Source: a virus. From it: a stretch of DNA of 64,000 nt. The stretch covers positions 1 to 64,000 of IMG/VR virus record IMGVR_UViG_3300036832_000786; one strand, written 5' to 3'. A program made the position numbers and the translations under genes. Below the pieces are notes generated by a model, which saw only the letters and a program-made list of their open reading frames with translations, was not told the origin of the DNA and did not search any database. Of this stretch, positions 39,401-47,312 are shown one piece after another; within the stretch, counting starts at the first letter, position 1; every line of letters starts with the position of its first letter.

Positions 39401-40258
39401 ATGCCGACTGATAAGTTACCGCCGTTTTTGGAAGATGAGGCGCATAGCCTGCGAGTCACTTGGCGTAAGTCGATCAATTATTTTAGCACCTTCGCGACTC
39501 AGTGGTTTCAACTGAAGCGCCGGTTTGATGCCGGTGAATTTGATGACCGTCGCGGCGAACTGAAATTCGGCGGCTCGACTTTTAGTGCCTGGGTCGCGGA
39601 GATCGGTATGCCGGATGAGTTTATCGCCAAGCTGCTAAAGGTACACGAATTGGCTTTGGCGCAGGAACATCGCCAGGAGATACAACGCGAGATCGCCCGG
39701 CAGCAACGCGAGCGGCGGGAAGCGGCGATGCAGAAAAGGATCGATGCGGAGGAGAAAAAGATCAAGCGGCTTGAGGAACAACAGGCGACCGCTAAAGCGT
39801 CTGATCAAGCCAAGTTCATGGCCCAGCTTGAGACAATGCGCGAGAAGCAAAAAGAACGGCGCGCCGAGAAGGCGCGACAAATCAGTTTGCGGGGTCCGCA
39901 CCATCCCGAACTTCGGGCGCTTCTTGAAGCCAGTGCCTATCTGCGGCAGCGCGACCCGGTCGATCTGGGGTTGATCGGTCACTGCTACTGCGACATGCGG
40001 ACACTTATTGAACAGCCTGGAGTGCGCGAGGGTGAGGGGAAGGATGAAGATGGTCATCTTGTCACCTGGGGTAAGTTTATTATCCTGCATATCGACGGTA
40101 GCCCCGATTCGCGTATCCGCAATAAAAAGGTCAATGTCGAGCGGTTGGTTCGGCAGTACGAGGATAGCCTGCCGATCGGGCAGAAGCCGGTGATGCTGAC
40201 GCGTGACGAGCGGTTGGCGTTGATGCCGTCGCCGGAACGGGAACGGGAGGCGAGCTAG
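39401..40258 (+). CDS. Coiled-coil phage protein of unknown role
   Basis: 285 residues; ATG with GGAG seven bases upstream. N-terminal FLEDEAHSLRVTWRKSINYF and FGGSTFSAWVAEIGMPDEFI, then a long charged coiled coil at ~85-155 (RQQRERREAAMQKRIDAEEK). The C-terminal part has GLIGHCYCDMRTLIEQPG and a beta segment. Perhaps a DNA-associated protein; not recognised. Confidence 0.65.
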   Translation: MPTDKLPPFLEDEAHSLRVTWRKSINYFSTFATQWFQLKRRFDAGEFDDRRGELKFGGSTFSAWVAEIGMPDEFIAKLLKVHELALAQEHRQEIQREIARQQRERREAAMQKRIDAEEKKIKRLEEQQATAKASDQAKFMAQLETMREKQKERRAEKARQISLRGPHHPELRALLEASAYLRQRDPVDLGLIGHCYCDMRTLIEQPGVREGEGKDEDGHLVTWGKFIILHIDGSPDSRIRNKKVNVERLVRQYEDSLPIGQKPVMLTRDERLALMPSPEREREAS

Positions 40259-40263
40259 AATCG

Positions 40264-40294
40264 AAAACCCCGCCGTGATGGCGGGGTTTCTTTT
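40264..40294 (+). terminator. Bidirectional terminator
   Basis: AAACCCCGCC / GGCGGGGTTT with T-run to the right and A-run to the left. It serves the 39401 gene and the converging 40293 gene. Confidence 0.85.
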
Positions 40295-40550
40295 ATTTAT
40301 CGAGGGGTACCCGATATTTGTGTTTTCTTCCCGGTTGACCGGAGCCGGGCCGGTCCTGCCACGGTTTGGCTTCGCCGCGACTCTCGGCCCAGGCGAGCAA
40401 ATCGGTGTAGCGCCACGCGACCCGCTGCGATGACAGGTTGACCGGTCGCGGGAACCGGCCTTGCTTTACGAGATTGGCAACGTGTTGCCGGGTCCAGGAG
40501 AAACCGATGACGCTGGCCAATTCTTTGAAGGGCACAAAGATGCGATCCAT
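40293..40550 (-). CDS. AlpA-like HTH protein
   Basis: 85 residues. FVPFKELASVIGFSWTRQHV, ANLVKQGRFPRPVNLSSQRV and LLAWAESRGEAKPW align with the 36926 product, the AlpA/excisionase winged HTH. Located 1 kb from the integrase, so an excisionase or integrase-regulator role is plausible. Confidence 0.8.
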   Translation of the reverse strand: MDRIFVPFKELASVIGFSWTRQHVANLVKQGRFPRPVNLSSQRVAWRYTDLLAWAESRGEAKPWQDRPGSGQPGRKHKYRVPLDK

Positions 40551-40561
40551 AGAACGGCTCC

Positions 40562-40804
40562 TTAGCGGCGGGGTGCACCGGGGTAACGCTCGCCGATATA
40601 GGTGCGAGCGTCATCGAGTGTGTCAAATAGCTGGTTGAAGTCGTCCGGCTCGTCGCTGTCGATGACCACCCAATTCATGCCGGGCAGGTTCTCGTAAGCG
40701 CGGCGGATGTCCAGCCGTATGGTGCGTGGTGAACCCGGTATGGGGTAGGTGTAGACGTAGTAACCGCCGTCGCGGCGATTATGTTTGAAGGTGACCTTGC
40801 TCAT
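40562..40804 (-). CDS. Small protein of unknown role
   Basis: 80 residues (VTFKHNRRDGGYYVYTYPIP, TIRLDIRRAYENLPGMNWVV, LFDTLDDARTYIGERYPG). Alpha/beta pattern; ATGA overlap with the upstream gene. Not recognised. Confidence 0.6.
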   Translation of the reverse strand: MSKVTFKHNRRDGGYYVYTYPIPGSPRTIRLDIRRAYENLPGMNWVVIDSDEPDDFNQLFDTLDDARTYIGERYPGAPRR

Positions 40805-41040
40805 TTCTTGGGTTCCTTGAGGAAGGGGAAGGGTGGCGTGGGTTTAGTGGTGGCAACGTGCATGATGCGGGCGCAGGTTTCTTCGCCTAGTATCTCCTCC
40901 GGTGTCATATTTGGCGCGAGTGCGCGCAGCATTTCCTTCGCGATCTTGTAGGTTTCGCGGCCCCGTTTGTTTATTGGTAGGCACTCCATCGCCACGATGG
41001 ACGCGGCTATGTCCTGTATACTCACTTTTGGGGTTTTCAT
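40801..41040 (-). CDS. Small helical protein
   Basis: 79 residues (VSIQDIAASIVAMECLPINK, IAKEMLRALAPNMTPEEILG). Starts at a TAATG context, suggesting coupling to a gene upstream that has probably lost frame (next entry). Unknown function. Confidence 0.6.
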   Translation of the reverse strand: MKTPKVSIQDIAASIVAMECLPINKRGRETYKIAKEMLRALAPNMTPEEILGEETCARIMHVATTKPTPPFPFLKEPKK

Positions 41041-41218
41041 TATGGGGTTCCTTCGGGTTTCGGGTCGGGAGCAAACCGACCGTTTGGTAGATGGTCACGC
41101 GGTCGTCCCAATCGGCGGCGTTTAACAGGTATATCGGTGCCGGTTGCTGCTCGACGTAAATCTCGACATCGACCGGGCTAGTGGAGGTCACGGTGATACG
41201 CACGGGCACGCTTGTCAT
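40844..41218 (-). pseudogene. Small gene, probable frameshift near its 3' end
   Basis: The start (TSVPVRITVTSTSPVDVEIY, PAPIYLLNAADWDDRVTIYQ) reads like a real protein, but the frame then runs ~200 bases antiphase through the 40801 gene (HSRVHRGDG, ARTRAKYDTGG). In another frame a stop falls exactly at TAATG before the 40801 start. One indel between about 41040 and 41110 would explain this. Confidence 0.4.
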
Positions 41219-41316
41219 TCGTCGCACTCCTTTGTAAGATCGCGCACGGATTAAATGGTATGGCAACGCTGGCCGTCAAGCGGGGTAAACCCGAATGAAA
41301 GCGGGTGACTCGGCAA

Positions 41317-41341
41317 GTTGTTAGGTTAAGTGTTAGGTTGG
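41317..41341 (+). repeat. Direct repeat A upstream of integrase
   Basis: GTTGTTAGGTTAAG then TGTTAGGTTGG. It is itself an internal TGTTAGGTT duplication and matches copy B at 41585 except for a few bases. Confidence 0.65.
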
Positions 41342-41410
41342 CGCGGCGGTTGCCGCAAAGTTCGCATGGGTTCGCTAATTTAAATCGTTGATACGGCTCG
41401 CGGTTCCCGT

Positions 41411-41562
41411 TTAGATGAGGAACACGGCGATCTCCTCGACCAGGAGGGCGACAGTGTTCTGGGCGGTATCGCGGCGGTTCAGATAATTGGCAAAAGAGAC
41501 ACCAAAGCCCTTGGAAAACTGCCAAAAAGTGACTATGTGTGGGGTGAGGCGGCAGGGACCGC
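41411..41562 (-). pseudogene. Gene remnant lacking a start
   Basis: A frame ending at 41411 encodes FANYLNRRDTAQNTVALLVE, EIAVFLI and looks like a real protein end, but no start codon is found before the upstream stop near 41563. Could be the tail of a gene cut when the integrase module arrived. Confidence 0.3.
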
Positions 41563-41584
41563 CTCACGTCGCCGCCAGGACGCA

Positions 41585-41608
41585 GTTGTTAGGCTGGTGT
41601 TAGGTTGG
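41585..41608 (+). repeat. Direct repeat B upstream of integrase
   Basis: GTTGTTAGGCTGG then TGTTAGGTTGG, ending 15 bases before the integrase ATG. Its distance to copy A is 268 bp. Confidence 0.65.
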
Positions 41609-41622
41609 GAAGGAACCTTGAA

Positions 41623-42876
41623 ATGCCGACCGTCGAAAGATACAAGTTCAGCGACCGTTTTTTGCAAGGGTTGAAGCCTGCCGAGTCCGGCGGGCTTATC
41701 CGCTATTGGGATACTCAGTTGGCCAATTTTTGCGTCGAGGTGACCCCCACAAACACGTCGTTTGTCGTTCAGGGGCGCATCGATGGCAAGCAGCTTTGGC
41801 GCACCGTGGGCCGGTACCCCCGGATGGGGCTGGTCGATGCCCGCCAGAAGGCGCGCGAGATGCTCGATGCCCTGGCGCACGGCGTGGACCCCAAGGCGGA
41901 ACAGAAGACGAAGACGGTGGACGGGTCGTTTGCCGGGGTGGCCGAAGAGTACATGGCGGCGGCACTGCCTACGCTGCGCACCGGCAGGGACACCGAACAG
42001 ATGATCCGGCGGGTGTTGCTCAAGTCGTTGGGTGACCGGCCGGTGGCCGACATCAACCGACATGAAGTGCTCACCTTGATGGAGAAGATCAGGGATAGTG
42101 GCAAGCTCATCCCCGGTACGCGGCGCATGAAGGGTGGCGGTTTGGAAACCGCGCGGAAAGCGCTATCGAGTCTGTCACAGATTATCGATTGGGCGCTTGA
42201 CCACGAACGGCGCACCGAAGTCAATCCTTGTGTCGGTATCCGCAAGCGGCTGGGTCCGCAGAAGGTGCGTGACCGGGTGCTTAGTGACAATGAGCTTAGG
42301 TCATTGTGGCCGGTGTTTCAAGCCGAGGGTCAGCCCAACGGTGTCCTCCTTCAGATACTCCTACTGACCGGTCAGCGGGAGAGCGAGTGGGCCGAGGCGA
42401 AGTGGTCCGAGATTGACCTGAATCAAACGGTGTTGATTGTGCCGCAGGAGCGGATGAAGGCAAAGCCGGGTTACGAGAAGTCGCATCTGGTGCCACTGAC
42501 ACCAAAGGTCGCGGAGTTGCTGCGGTCACTGCCGCAGTCGAAGCCTGATGGCTATGTGTTTTCGATGACCGGCGGTGACACTCCGGTTAACGGCTTTGAC
42601 CGGATGAAGCAACGCATCGATCGTAAGTGCCCGCTTCCCGCTTGGGTGTTCCACGATCTGCGGCGCACGGTGTCTACCAATATGGCACGGTTTGACGTAC
42701 CAGACGCGCACGCCGAAGCGGTCCTGGCGCACTCGCAGCGTGGTATCCGCCGGAATTACAATCATTGGAAGTACCATACCCAGAAGCGCGCGGCGCTGGA
42801 AACTTGGGAACGGGAACTGTTGGCGATCGTTGGCGAGTTCCCGCCGGTCGGCAAGCCTCTCGCCCAGGCGGGGTGA
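41623..42876 (+). CDS. int: P4-type tyrosine integrase
   Basis: 417 residues from the ATG behind GGAAGGA. N-terminal arm-binding (DUF4102-like) domain includes WDTQLANFCVEV and GRYPRMGLVDARQKA. The catalytic domain has TGQRESEWAEAKW (Arg at about 252), HDLRRTVS (His 344, Arg 347), LAHSQ (His 370) and RNYNHW (Tyr 379). It integrates and excises the phage at attP, making the phage temperate. Ends just before a 22-bp palindrome. Confidence 0.95.
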   Translation: MPTVERYKFSDRFLQGLKPAESGGLIRYWDTQLANFCVEVTPTNTSFVVQGRIDGKQLWRTVGRYPRMGLVDARQKAREMLDALAHGVDPKAEQKTKTVDGSFAGVAEEYMAAALPTLRTGRDTEQMIRRVLLKSLGDRPVADINRHEVLTLMEKIRDSGKLIPGTRRMKGGGLETARKALSSLSQIIDWALDHERRTEVNPCVGIRKRLGPQKVRDRVLSDNELRSLWPVFQAEGQPNGVLLQILLLTGQRESEWAEAKWSEIDLNQTVLIVPQERMKAKPGYEKSHLVPLTPKVAELLRSLPQSKPDGYVFSMTGGDTPVNGFDRMKQRIDRKCPLPAWVFHDLRRTVSTNMARFDVPDAHAEAVLAHSQRGIRRNYNHWKYHTQKRAALETWERELLAIVGEFPPVGKPLAQAG

Positions 42877-42891
42877 TTTTGCTATTCTGGC

Positions 42892-42913
42892 CTCCGAACG
42901 TTCGGAGGCCGGG
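42892..42913. repeat. 22-bp perfect palindrome
   Basis: GGCCTCCGAAC joined directly to its complement GTTCGGAGGCC, with no loop, between the integrase stop and the next start. No U-run; operator or recombination site rather than a terminator. Confidence 0.6.
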
Positions 42914-42921
42914 GGTGCGCC

Positions 42922-43305
42922 ATGAGGAAATTTGCTCAAGACACAACGGTGCCGATCGCGGGCACAAAGGGTGACATCGCCGCTATTATTGGCAGGTATG
43001 GCGGGCGGCTGGAGAATATCGATGAGAGTGTTTCCGGTCGCGTCATTATCTTGTTCAGATCAAACCAAGCGCCGCCGCGCTATCTGCGTGTTACGATGAG
43101 TGTGCCGATTATTCCTGCCGATGGTCAGGCAGCGCGGCGCAAGTGGCGCGCCCTGTTCAACGACATAAAATTCAAGTTTGTGTCGGTTGACGAGGGGATC
43201 GAAACCTTTGACCAAGCCTTTATGGCGTGGATTATCGGTCCCGATGGACAGACACTTTTCGATAAGGTAGTTGAACTGCATCTGTTACCGGCAGGAGGGG
43301 TGTGA
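42922..43305 (+). CDS. Conserved phage protein near integrase
   Basis: 127 residues. VPIAGTKGDIAAIIGRYGG, RVIILFRSNQAPPRYLRVTM, RKWRALFNDIKFKFVSVDEG and FDQAFMAWIIGPDGQTLFD match a widespread family of ~130-residue phage/prophage proteins of unknown function, often near replication genes. Confidence 0.75.
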   Translation: MRKFAQDTTVPIAGTKGDIAAIIGRYGGRLENIDESVSGRVIILFRSNQAPPRYLRVTMSVPIIPADGQAARRKWRALFNDIKFKFVSVDEGIETFDQAFMAWIIGPDGQTLFDKVVELHLLPAGGV

Positions 43306-43520
43306 TGCATGAGCTTGAGTACAAAATACTGAACCTCAGTGAGGAAGTCAGACGTGGGGTGATTAGTGCGCGGAGACTCGTTCGCACGTTGCGGACGCTG
43401 GCGACGGATGCGCATGATTACATCCCCGATCCGATTCTTAGCTGGAACGATGACGGAAGCCGGAACTATCTAGCCGACCAAGAACGGCGGCTACGCATAC
43501 TTGAAGGAGAGTCACAATGA
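43305..43520 (+). CDS. Small helical protein
   Basis: 71 residues; GGAGGGG before the ATG, which overlaps the previous stop. Helical (ELEYKILNLSEEVRRGVISA, LVRTLRTLATDAHDY). Unknown function. Confidence 0.6.
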   Translation: MHELEYKILNLSEEVRRGVISARRLVRTLRTLATDAHDYIPDPILSWNDDGSRNYLADQERRLRILEGESQ

Positions 43521-43822
43521 TGGTCTGGGTCAGCAAGCACCGGCAGTTTCACCCCGAGATGCTGGGGTTTATTCCGATGTTTTTGAGTGAGAACGACCCG
43601 CGCCCGGCGGTGGAACAGTTCGACGCGAAGTACCAGTCCGGCTGGAGGGCGCAGCCGGGTTTTACGATGGCGGCAAATGGTGACCTGTTGTACCCTGGTG
43701 ACCCGCCGTTGGAACTCTTGTGCGAGGCGCAGTTCCGTGACGAACTGATCCGCTTCTACAATTACGAGTATGTCGCTGTCGTTCAAAAGGACGGCTCATT
43801 TGAAGCCTGTCGGATGGATTAG
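43517..43822 (+). CDS. Small protein of unknown role
   Basis: 101 residues; AAGGAGAG before the ATG. Aromatic and proline-rich (FIPMFLSENDPRPAVEQFDA, YPGDPPLELLCEAQFRDELI). Soluble; not recognised. Confidence 0.6.
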   Translation: MMVWVSKHRQFHPEMLGFIPMFLSENDPRPAVEQFDAKYQSGWRAQPGFTMAANGDLLYPGDPPLELLCEAQFRDELIRFYNYEYVAVVQKDGSFEACRMD

Positions 43823-43828
43823 TGACAT

Positions 43829-43939
43829 ATGGATTGGGATTGGTGGGCGGATTTTGTGACTAAGGTTATTGTCTTTGGCGGGCTTGTCGTGGCGGCGGTC
43901 ATGGTGTTACAGTGGGTGTGCCGACATCTGGGAGGGTGA
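43829..43939 (+). CDS. 36-residue membrane peptide
   Basis: Tryptophan-rich start (DWDWWADF) then one transmembrane helix (VIVFGGLVVAAVMVLQWV). Tightly packed between neighbours and ending in the ribosome-binding site of the next gene. Unknown function. Confidence 0.5.
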   Translation: MDWDWWADFVTKVIVFGGLVVAAVMVLQWVCRHLGG

Positions 43940-43942
43940 CCG

Positions 43943-44320
43943 TTGCCCCAGCCCCTCATTGATTATACACGGTACAACGGGTATCTGTATAAGGTACTGA
44001 AGGATATTGTTGCGGCCTACCAGCGTGGGTACACCCCACGGCAGATTGCCGATGACTTGATTCCCCGGCTTACCGGTTACTACGTTTCAAGTTCGATGGT
44101 CACTTACATCTTGCGCCGGGTCGGCGCGATACAGGATTGCTATACAGAACGGTCACCGCAGGAACTGCGGCGCATTGAAATTAATGCCCGGCTCCGTCAC
44201 CCTGAGTGGTACGGTCTTCCCGAACATTATGGTATGTCTGTGGAGTCACTGGGTCGACCGCTCGACATGGGCGGGCCGCGCGACGTGTGGATCGAACAGT
44301 CACCGTGGGACGATCTGTGA
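43943..44320 (+). CDS. HTH-like protein, TTG start
   Basis: 125 residues; GGGAGGGTGACC precedes TTG. YLYKVLKDIVAAYQRGYTPR, QIADDLIPRLTGYYVSSSMV, TYILRRVGAI reads as a resolvase/HTH-type helix-turn-helix. C-terminal half tyrosine/tryptophan-rich. Possible DNA-binding regulator. Confidence 0.6.
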   Translation: MPQPLIDYTRYNGYLYKVLKDIVAAYQRGYTPRQIADDLIPRLTGYYVSSSMVTYILRRVGAIQDCYTERSPQELRRIEINARLRHPEWYGLPEHYGMSVESLGRPLDMGGPRDVWIEQSPWDDL

Positions 44321-44670
44321 TGCCGATCGAATGGGCGCAGCTACCCGGAATTGGTGTTAGCGGTTACGGTGATCTTCTCCGTCAGGTGTACCGCCACGGA
44401 CGGCTGGAGACTTATGATCTGGTTCTCTCCAATTTTGATAATGGTTATGACGACCGGGATGCGGAACAGCGCGACGCTGCCGAACAACGGCGTGTTGATA
44501 GTGTGCAAAGGCGTTACCGCAACGCTCATCCACAAAGACCCTACAATGGCGGTGAGCCGCGCAAGCCGCGCAAGCCGCGCGCCAGGAAGCACAAGTTCCG
44601 GGTGAAGATCATGCTGCGGGATAAGTACCACAAGCGGCGTGTGAAGATCGAAGCTGACGACGATGTTTAA
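44320..44670 (+). CDS. Basic-tailed phage protein
   Basis: 116 residues; ATG overlaps the previous stop. An N-terminal helix (GYGDLLRQVYRHGRLETYDL) and a very basic C-terminus (PRKPRKPRARKHKFRVKIML, KYHKRRVKIEA). Overlaps the primase by eight bases; likely nucleic-acid binding. Confidence 0.6.
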   Translation: MPIEWAQLPGIGVSGYGDLLRQVYRHGRLETYDLVLSNFDNGYDDRDAEQRDAAEQRRVDSVQRRYRNAHPQRPYNGGEPRKPRKPRARKHKFRVKIMLRDKYHKRRVKIEADDDV

Positions 44671-45673
44671 CTGGGAACAGTTCCTCGACAGTCACGGTAT
44701 CGAAACGACCGTCCGCACCCGTTATGTCACCCGGCACCATATCGGGATCAACTGTCCGTTCTGCGGCGATGACACCGGTTATAATCTGGGTATCGATATC
44801 CGCAGCGGGTTCTGGCATTGTTGGCGGGAACCGGTACCGGGTTCCCATTCCGGTCGGTTACCGTATCGGTTGATCGAGGCGTTACTCGGTTGTGGTCGTG
44901 CCGTGTCACGACAGATTGTCGAACGCGGTGAGAGTGCCATCGTTGTTAGTGACCGATCGTTTGGTAGTGACATCGGTAGGATGTTGGGTGGCCCCATCAA
45001 GATGAGTCACACCGTCACGGCATTAGAGTTCCCGCGCGAGTACCACCGAATTGACTCGCCGCGTGCCAAGCGGTTGTACTACCCATATCTCCAGGGTCGC
45101 GGTTACACCGAACGGCAGGTTGATTGGCTGGTTGAGCGGTTCCGGTTGTGTTACGCGATAAAGGGACCATTTGTCTACCGGGTAATCGTACCGGTGTATG
45201 TCCGCAATAAGTTGGTCACCTGGACCGGGCGTGCGATCGGTGACGATGAGTTGCGGTACCGTACCCTATCCCACGACCCCGACAATGCGTTGCGCACCGG
45301 ACTGCCGCAGGCGGTGGTGAACATCAAGCACACATTGTTTGATTGGGATGCGGCGAGCTACGGCGGTCGTACCCTGGTGGTCACCGAGGGGGTGTTCGAC
45401 GCGATGCGGGTTATTTTCTTTGGCCACGGTTATGGTGTGCAGGCGATCGCGCTCTACGGCAAGCAAGCGACCCCGGAGCAATTGGAGCTTTTGGCGGAAC
45501 TGATCCCGCGTTACCGCCGCGTTGTGTCTCTCTTAGATGCGGATACCGGGTTGGCCGGATTCATCGGGTTCCCGGAGGATTTCCATATAAAACAATACGA
45601 TGTACCGAGTGGGGTGAAAGACCCGGCACTCTTGAACCGGGAACAGTTTGGCCGGTTGTTCCTGAGTACCTAA
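44663..45673 (+). CDS. DNA primase (zinc-finger and TOPRIM)
   Basis: 336 residues. An N-terminal zinc-finger segment (CPFCGDDTG at 31-39, then FWHCW at 50-54) and a TOPRIM domain (TLVVTEGVFDAMRV, VSLLDADTGLAGF) give the DnaG/gp4-type primase layout, but short. It should lay down RNA primers for the phage fork. Followed by a 290-base leader region. Confidence 0.85.
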   Translation: MFNWEQFLDSHGIETTVRTRYVTRHHIGINCPFCGDDTGYNLGIDIRSGFWHCWREPVPGSHSGRLPYRLIEALLGCGRAVSRQIVERGESAIVVSDRSFGSDIGRMLGGPIKMSHTVTALEFPREYHRIDSPRAKRLYYPYLQGRGYTERQVDWLVERFRLCYAIKGPFVYRVIVPVYVRNKLVTWTGRAIGDDELRYRTLSHDPDNALRTGLPQAVVNIKHTLFDWDAASYGGRTLVVTEGVFDAMRVIFFGHGYGVQAIALYGKQATPEQLELLAELIPRYRRVVSLLDADTGLAGFIGFPEDFHIKQYDVPSGVKDPALLNREQFGRLFLST

Positions 45674-45846
45674 ATAACTTGCAATTTAGAGTATCCGTCT
45701 GTATGTGTGGCGGTGCAGTAGGGCGTAGGGCAGACGACGCTCCTCCACCTTGCCGGACCATTACGCCGCCCCCCGGCGTTGCCCCCCGGTCGCGACAAGG
45801 TATGTGAGAAGCAGGACCGGTCGTTCTGTCCTCCTAGACTGTCGGG
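45674..45846 (+). other. Non-coding segment, possible small RNA or leader
   Basis: No gene is seen. It runs from the primase stop to the terminator at 45847 and is GC-rich with C-runs. Could be the 3' UTR or a small RNA ending at that terminator. Confidence 0.35.
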
Positions 45847-45884
45847 CCGTCCAGCGGCAGCCGCTCTACACTGGACGGGGTTTT
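45847..45884 (+). terminator. Rho-independent terminator
   Basis: CCGTCCAG / CTGGACGG stem enclosing a small inner CGGCAGCCG hairpin, then GGTTTT. It separates primase and sigma-like genes. Confidence 0.8.
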
Positions 45885-45889
45885 CCCTA

Positions 45890-45918
45890 TTGTCAGGTTA
45901 CTGACCCTATCATAGACT
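45890..45918 (+). promoter_or_regulatory. Sigma-70-type promoter for sigma-like gene
   Basis: TTGTCA, 17-bp spacer, TAGACT, about 40 bp before the start codon and right after a terminator. Confidence 0.55.
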
Positions 45919-45920
45919 GC

Positions 45921-45958
45921 GTGCCCTGGTTCCACTTGCATCTAGGAAAGTGGGGCAC
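45921..45958 (+). promoter_or_regulatory. Hairpin around the ribosome-binding site of the sigma-like gene
   Basis: GTGCC pairs with GGCAC and CCACTT with AAGTGG around the loop GCATCTAGGA, which contains the Shine-Dalgarno. It ends two bases before the ATG at 45961, so translation may be controlled by this fold. Confidence 0.5.
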
Positions 45959-45960
45959 CA

Positions 45961-46428
45961 ATGACGAATCGCGCTCAGCGTAGCGGCGGTGTGCCGCTTC
46001 CTGTTGTCGGCTGGATACACAACTTCGCGGTTAACAACTATTGGCGTGTATCAGCGTTTTACGAACTCGATGATTTGTGTCAAGATGGGTTGGTTTGCGC
46101 CGTCAAGTGCCGAAACCGTTACGGGACTCCCGGCGTCGATATCAGTCACCCGCACTTTATGTCATTGGTACAGACCGCTTTTAACCGGTACCTGATCGAC
46201 TTGACGCGGCGACAGTTGGTCACCACGGTCTATCTCGCTGATCTGGGTGCCGATGAGATAGCGGTGCGGGAGAAATACAGCATCCCGGAGAATCCGCTAG
46301 GTGAACTGGCGCGATGTATCGAAGAGCTTCCCGACTACCTGTACCGGGTGATCATGTGCTTACTCACCGATCCTGGGTTTCGGCGATCTCGGCGTGACGA
46401 ACGTGATCTACGGGCTTTTCTTGTGTGA
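45961..46428 (+). CDS. Sigma-70-like region-2 protein
   Basis: 155 residues. FYELDDLCQDGLVCAVKCRN and FMSLVQTAFNRYLIDLTRRQ resemble sigma region 2 (core binding and -10 recognition). The C-terminal ~50 residues (ELARCIEELPDYLYRVIMCL) are a reduced region 4 at best. It may redirect host RNA polymerase to phage promoters during replication. Small for a full sigma factor. Confidence 0.7.
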   Translation: MTNRAQRSGGVPLPVVGWIHNFAVNNYWRVSAFYELDDLCQDGLVCAVKCRNRYGTPGVDISHPHFMSLVQTAFNRYLIDLTRRQLVTTVYLADLGADEIAVREKYSIPENPLGELARCIEELPDYLYRVIMCLLTDPGFRRSRRDERDLRAFLV

Positions 46429-46508
46429 CAGTTGACAACTTTTCTCTTGCATCCCACTTGAGACTCGTTATCAACTGTTCCACTTTTGGTAGGGAGGTAG
46501 AGAATCCT

Positions 46509-47309
46509 ATGCGAAACACTGGTAGTCAAGCTGACAGCGATGAACTGTCGTCACTGTACGATCAGATTGTTGATGCCACTGGTATCGAGTTCGACCCTGT
46601 CGAGTTTAAGGGTGGGGCCGAGGAGTACAAAAACAATCTGGTCCGTCACTTCGGACACATGCCACCGGAGGAATTTGACGTTTTGTCAGAGGAACTGCGC
46701 GATTGGATCAACGAGGCCACCTTGGTCTTCAACGCCAATCGTCGCGCCAAGGATCGGTCACCACTTCCTGATATCGAGGGTATGCCGGAACCACCGCCCC
46801 CCACAAAGGCGCGCTCCAGCCGGGTGATGTTTGAGGAAGACGAAGACGAAGATGAGTCGCCCCCGCCGCCACGGCGTCTACGGGTAGCGGCTGCGCCGCC
46901 ACCGGAGGATGAAGACGAGCCAGACGACGACCCGGACGACGGCGAACCGGAACCGGAAGAGGAACCGGAGGAGGAGGCCGCCGCGCCGCCGCCACGGGTG
47001 GCACGGGGAGCACGGACCCGTGCGCGCGGCAGTGCGACACCAGCAAAGCCCCCGGCACGGGTGGCGCGTGGGGTTGCGGCCGAACCGGCGCGGACACGCG
47101 ATCCCGATGCGGGGCGGTATGCCAAGGTTATGCCGCACTACCTCAAGGATCGCACGATCGAGATTGAGGAACTCCAAGAGAAGATCGAAAAGACCGATGG
47201 AGCCGGTTACTCTCCTACGACACTCGATCGTACCCTGGCGGCATGCCGTAGTGTTGTGGCCTGGGCCGAGCATAACGGTGTCGATTTTAGTCCCGCGCTC
47301 AGAAGGTGA
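46509..47309 (+). CDS. Acidic low-complexity protein
   Basis: 266 residues from the ATG behind GGGAGGT (earlier in-frame starts lack a site). N-terminal helical domain (LSSLYDQIVDATGIEFDPVE, LVRHFGHMPPEEFDVLSEEL). The middle (~100-200) is a Pro/Arg/Glu/Asp-rich tract. The C-terminal helical end (DRTIEIEELQEKIEKTDGAG) is charged. Sits between the sigma-like factor and the clamp; role unknown. Its composition resembles the tail of the SSB at 53047. Confidence 0.65.
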   Translation: MRNTGSQADSDELSSLYDQIVDATGIEFDPVEFKGGAEEYKNNLVRHFGHMPPEEFDVLSEELRDWINEATLVFNANRRAKDRSPLPDIEGMPEPPPPTKARSSRVMFEEDEDEDESPPPPRRLRVAAAPPPEDEDEPDDDPDDGEPEPEEEPEEEAAAPPPRVARGARTRARGSATPAKPPARVARGVAAEPARTRDPDAGRYAKVMPHYLKDRTIEIEELQEKIEKTDGAGYSPTTLDRTLAACRSVVAWAEHNGVDFSPALRR

Positions 47310-47312
47310 TTG

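Larger units (their letters stand above)
41270..41622. other. Integrase control region
   Basis: 350 bases without a convincing gene. It holds two copies of a 24-25-bp direct repeat, a perfect hairpin GTGAGGCGG / CCGCCTCAC near 41543-41568 and a gene remnant on the minus strand. Probable site of attP or integrase-arm binding (inference). Confidence 0.5.

Noticed and set aside
41178-41567. Leftward frame upstream of the integrase
   Set aside because: Runs across direct repeat A and shows no protein-like pattern; the frame ending at 41411 is more protein-like but lacks a start.
46646-47125. Long minus-strand frame opposite the acidic protein
   Set aside because: Ser/Gly/Arg low-complexity shadow of a Glu/Asp/Pro/Arg-rich real gene; no ribosome-binding site.
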